A stretch of DNA of 6,458 nucleotides from Moraxellaceae bacterium. Its GTDB lineage: Bacteria > Pseudomonadota > Gammaproteobacteria > Pseudomonadales > UBA3067. A model generated the notes under the pieces. That model ran no database searches, was not told where the DNA came from, and saw nothing but the letters and a program-made list of their open reading frames with translations. The stretch is from positions 1 to 6,458 of the forward strand of contig NVTH01000231.1 of assembly GCA_002401525.1 (NCBI GenBank), written 5' to 3'. Positions 6,165 through 6,458 of the stretch are shown here, piece by piece (within the stretch, counting starts at the first letter, position 1; each line of letters opens with the position of its first letter). The position numbers were made by a program, and so were the translations under genes.

Positions 6165-6338
6165 TTAAACCAGTTTAAACAGCGGATTTTGTAGGCAGCG
6201 CTCCCACTGACGGGACAGAAGGAAAGGATGCCCTTTATTCAGGACCATCGGAGGCATGGATGCCGACGTGAGCTTACAGGGATGTATTAACAGCGAGTCA
6301 TGAATGAAGGGGATCGTTTTCTTCTGGCTCGTTAGTGA
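6165..6338. repeat. Probable dispersed intergenic repeat between the two permease genes
   Basis: Non-coding spacer with repeat-like structure: a TTAAAC-CA-GTTTAA dyad right after the stop codon (6165-6178), AAAGG-ATGC-CCTTT (6223-6236), GGCAT-GG-ATGCC (6253-6264), then a related GGGATGTATTAACAGC stretch (6280-6295). It resembles intergenic repeats containing CATGGATG and TTACAGGGATGTA that I recall from marine gammaproteobacteria; this identification is from memory. No T-run follows the dyads, so the operon probably reads through. Confidence 0.4.
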
Positions 6339-6356
6339 TTGCTGCCTTGGCAGCAA
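6339..6356. repeat. Perfect 18-bp palindrome before the second permease
   Basis: TTGCTGCCTTGGCAGCAA is an 8-bp inverted repeat with a 2-base centre, 33 bases upstream of the next ATG. There is no T-run, so it is not a classic terminator; an mRNA hairpin that sets the relative expression of the two permeases, or a protein-binding dyad, is possible. Confidence 0.5.
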
Positions 6357-6389
6357 CATGTTCCACAGGCTTTAAACAAAGGAAACATC

Positions 6390-6458
6390 ATGGGACTTTA
6401 TTTCACCATCGCCTTTCGTAATTTAATGCAAGCTAAGCGCCGCTCCATACTGCTGGGC
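6390..6458 (+). CDS. Second ABC transporter permease, N-terminal fragment (runs off window)
   Basis: An open frame starts with ATG at 6390, six bases after AAAGGA (6378-6383), and is open to the window end. The 23 residues (MGLYFTIAFRNL, then MQAKRRSILLG) have the typical start of FtsX/LolC/MacB-type permeases: a short amphipathic segment, basic residues (AKRR), then the beginning of a hydrophobic helix, like WRSLWSHRAKSLVVG in the permease before it. This suggests a transporter with one ATPase and two different permease subunits, as in LolCDE. The assignment rests on a short fragment and on position. Confidence 0.75.
   Translation, partial: MGLYFTIAFRNLMQAKRRSILLG

Noticed and set aside
6165..6359. 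Open frame of 64 codons on the minus strand
   Set aside because: Falls wholly in the repeat-like spacer, opposite to the operon, without a ribosome site or recognisable domain.

Overview
The window looks like bacterial DNA, most likely from a gammaproteobacterium, joined at its left end to a short piece of eukaryotic, ciliate-like coding DNA. The bacterial assignment rests on compact genes with Shine-Dalgarno sites, an intrinsic terminator, a sigma70-type promoter and a dispersed 'CGTCATTCCCGCG' type repeat. A copper membrane monooxygenase C subunit (PmoC/AmoC/hydrocarbon-monooxygenase type) points to a methane-, short-alkane- or ammonia-oxidising lineage. The exact taxon cannot be read from the window.

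Layout. Bases 1 to about 260 (+) read as the C-terminal part of a eukaryotic cytosolic carboxypeptidase (CCP, M14 family). The reading frame carries TAA and TAG where a ciliate nuclear code would read Gln, plus one apparent frame change near base 75. At about 258-264 this abuts a phosphotriesterase-family hydrolase gene (259-1110, -) that has lost its last 30 or so residues. The junction is therefore an insertion or, more simply, a chimeric contig. Bases 1111-1437 hold three tandem 13-bp repeats and the intrinsic terminator of the next gene. A stand-alone pmoC-like gene (1438-2265, -) carries both sets of known copper-ligand residues; pmoA and pmoB are not here.

Bases 2266-3142 are a long non-coding region. 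It contains a candidate pmoC promoter, several short direct repeats, a perfect 16-bp palindrome, a MITE-like inverted repeat with tandemly repeated arms, and a good sigma70-type promoter (TTAACA-17-TATAAT) facing right.

That promoter should drive an ABC transporter operon on the + strand: a LolD/MacB-type ATPase (3143-3958), a 720-residue FtsX/MacB-type permease with an unusually large extracytoplasmic domain (4002-6164), and the start of a second permease (6390 to the window end). The three probably form one inner-membrane machine of the lipoprotein-export or MacB mechanotransmission class; the substrate is unknown. A 14-bp tandem repeat that creates three ATGs in three frames lies at the ATPase-permease junction, and a repeat-like, non-coding 225-bp spacer separates the two permeases.
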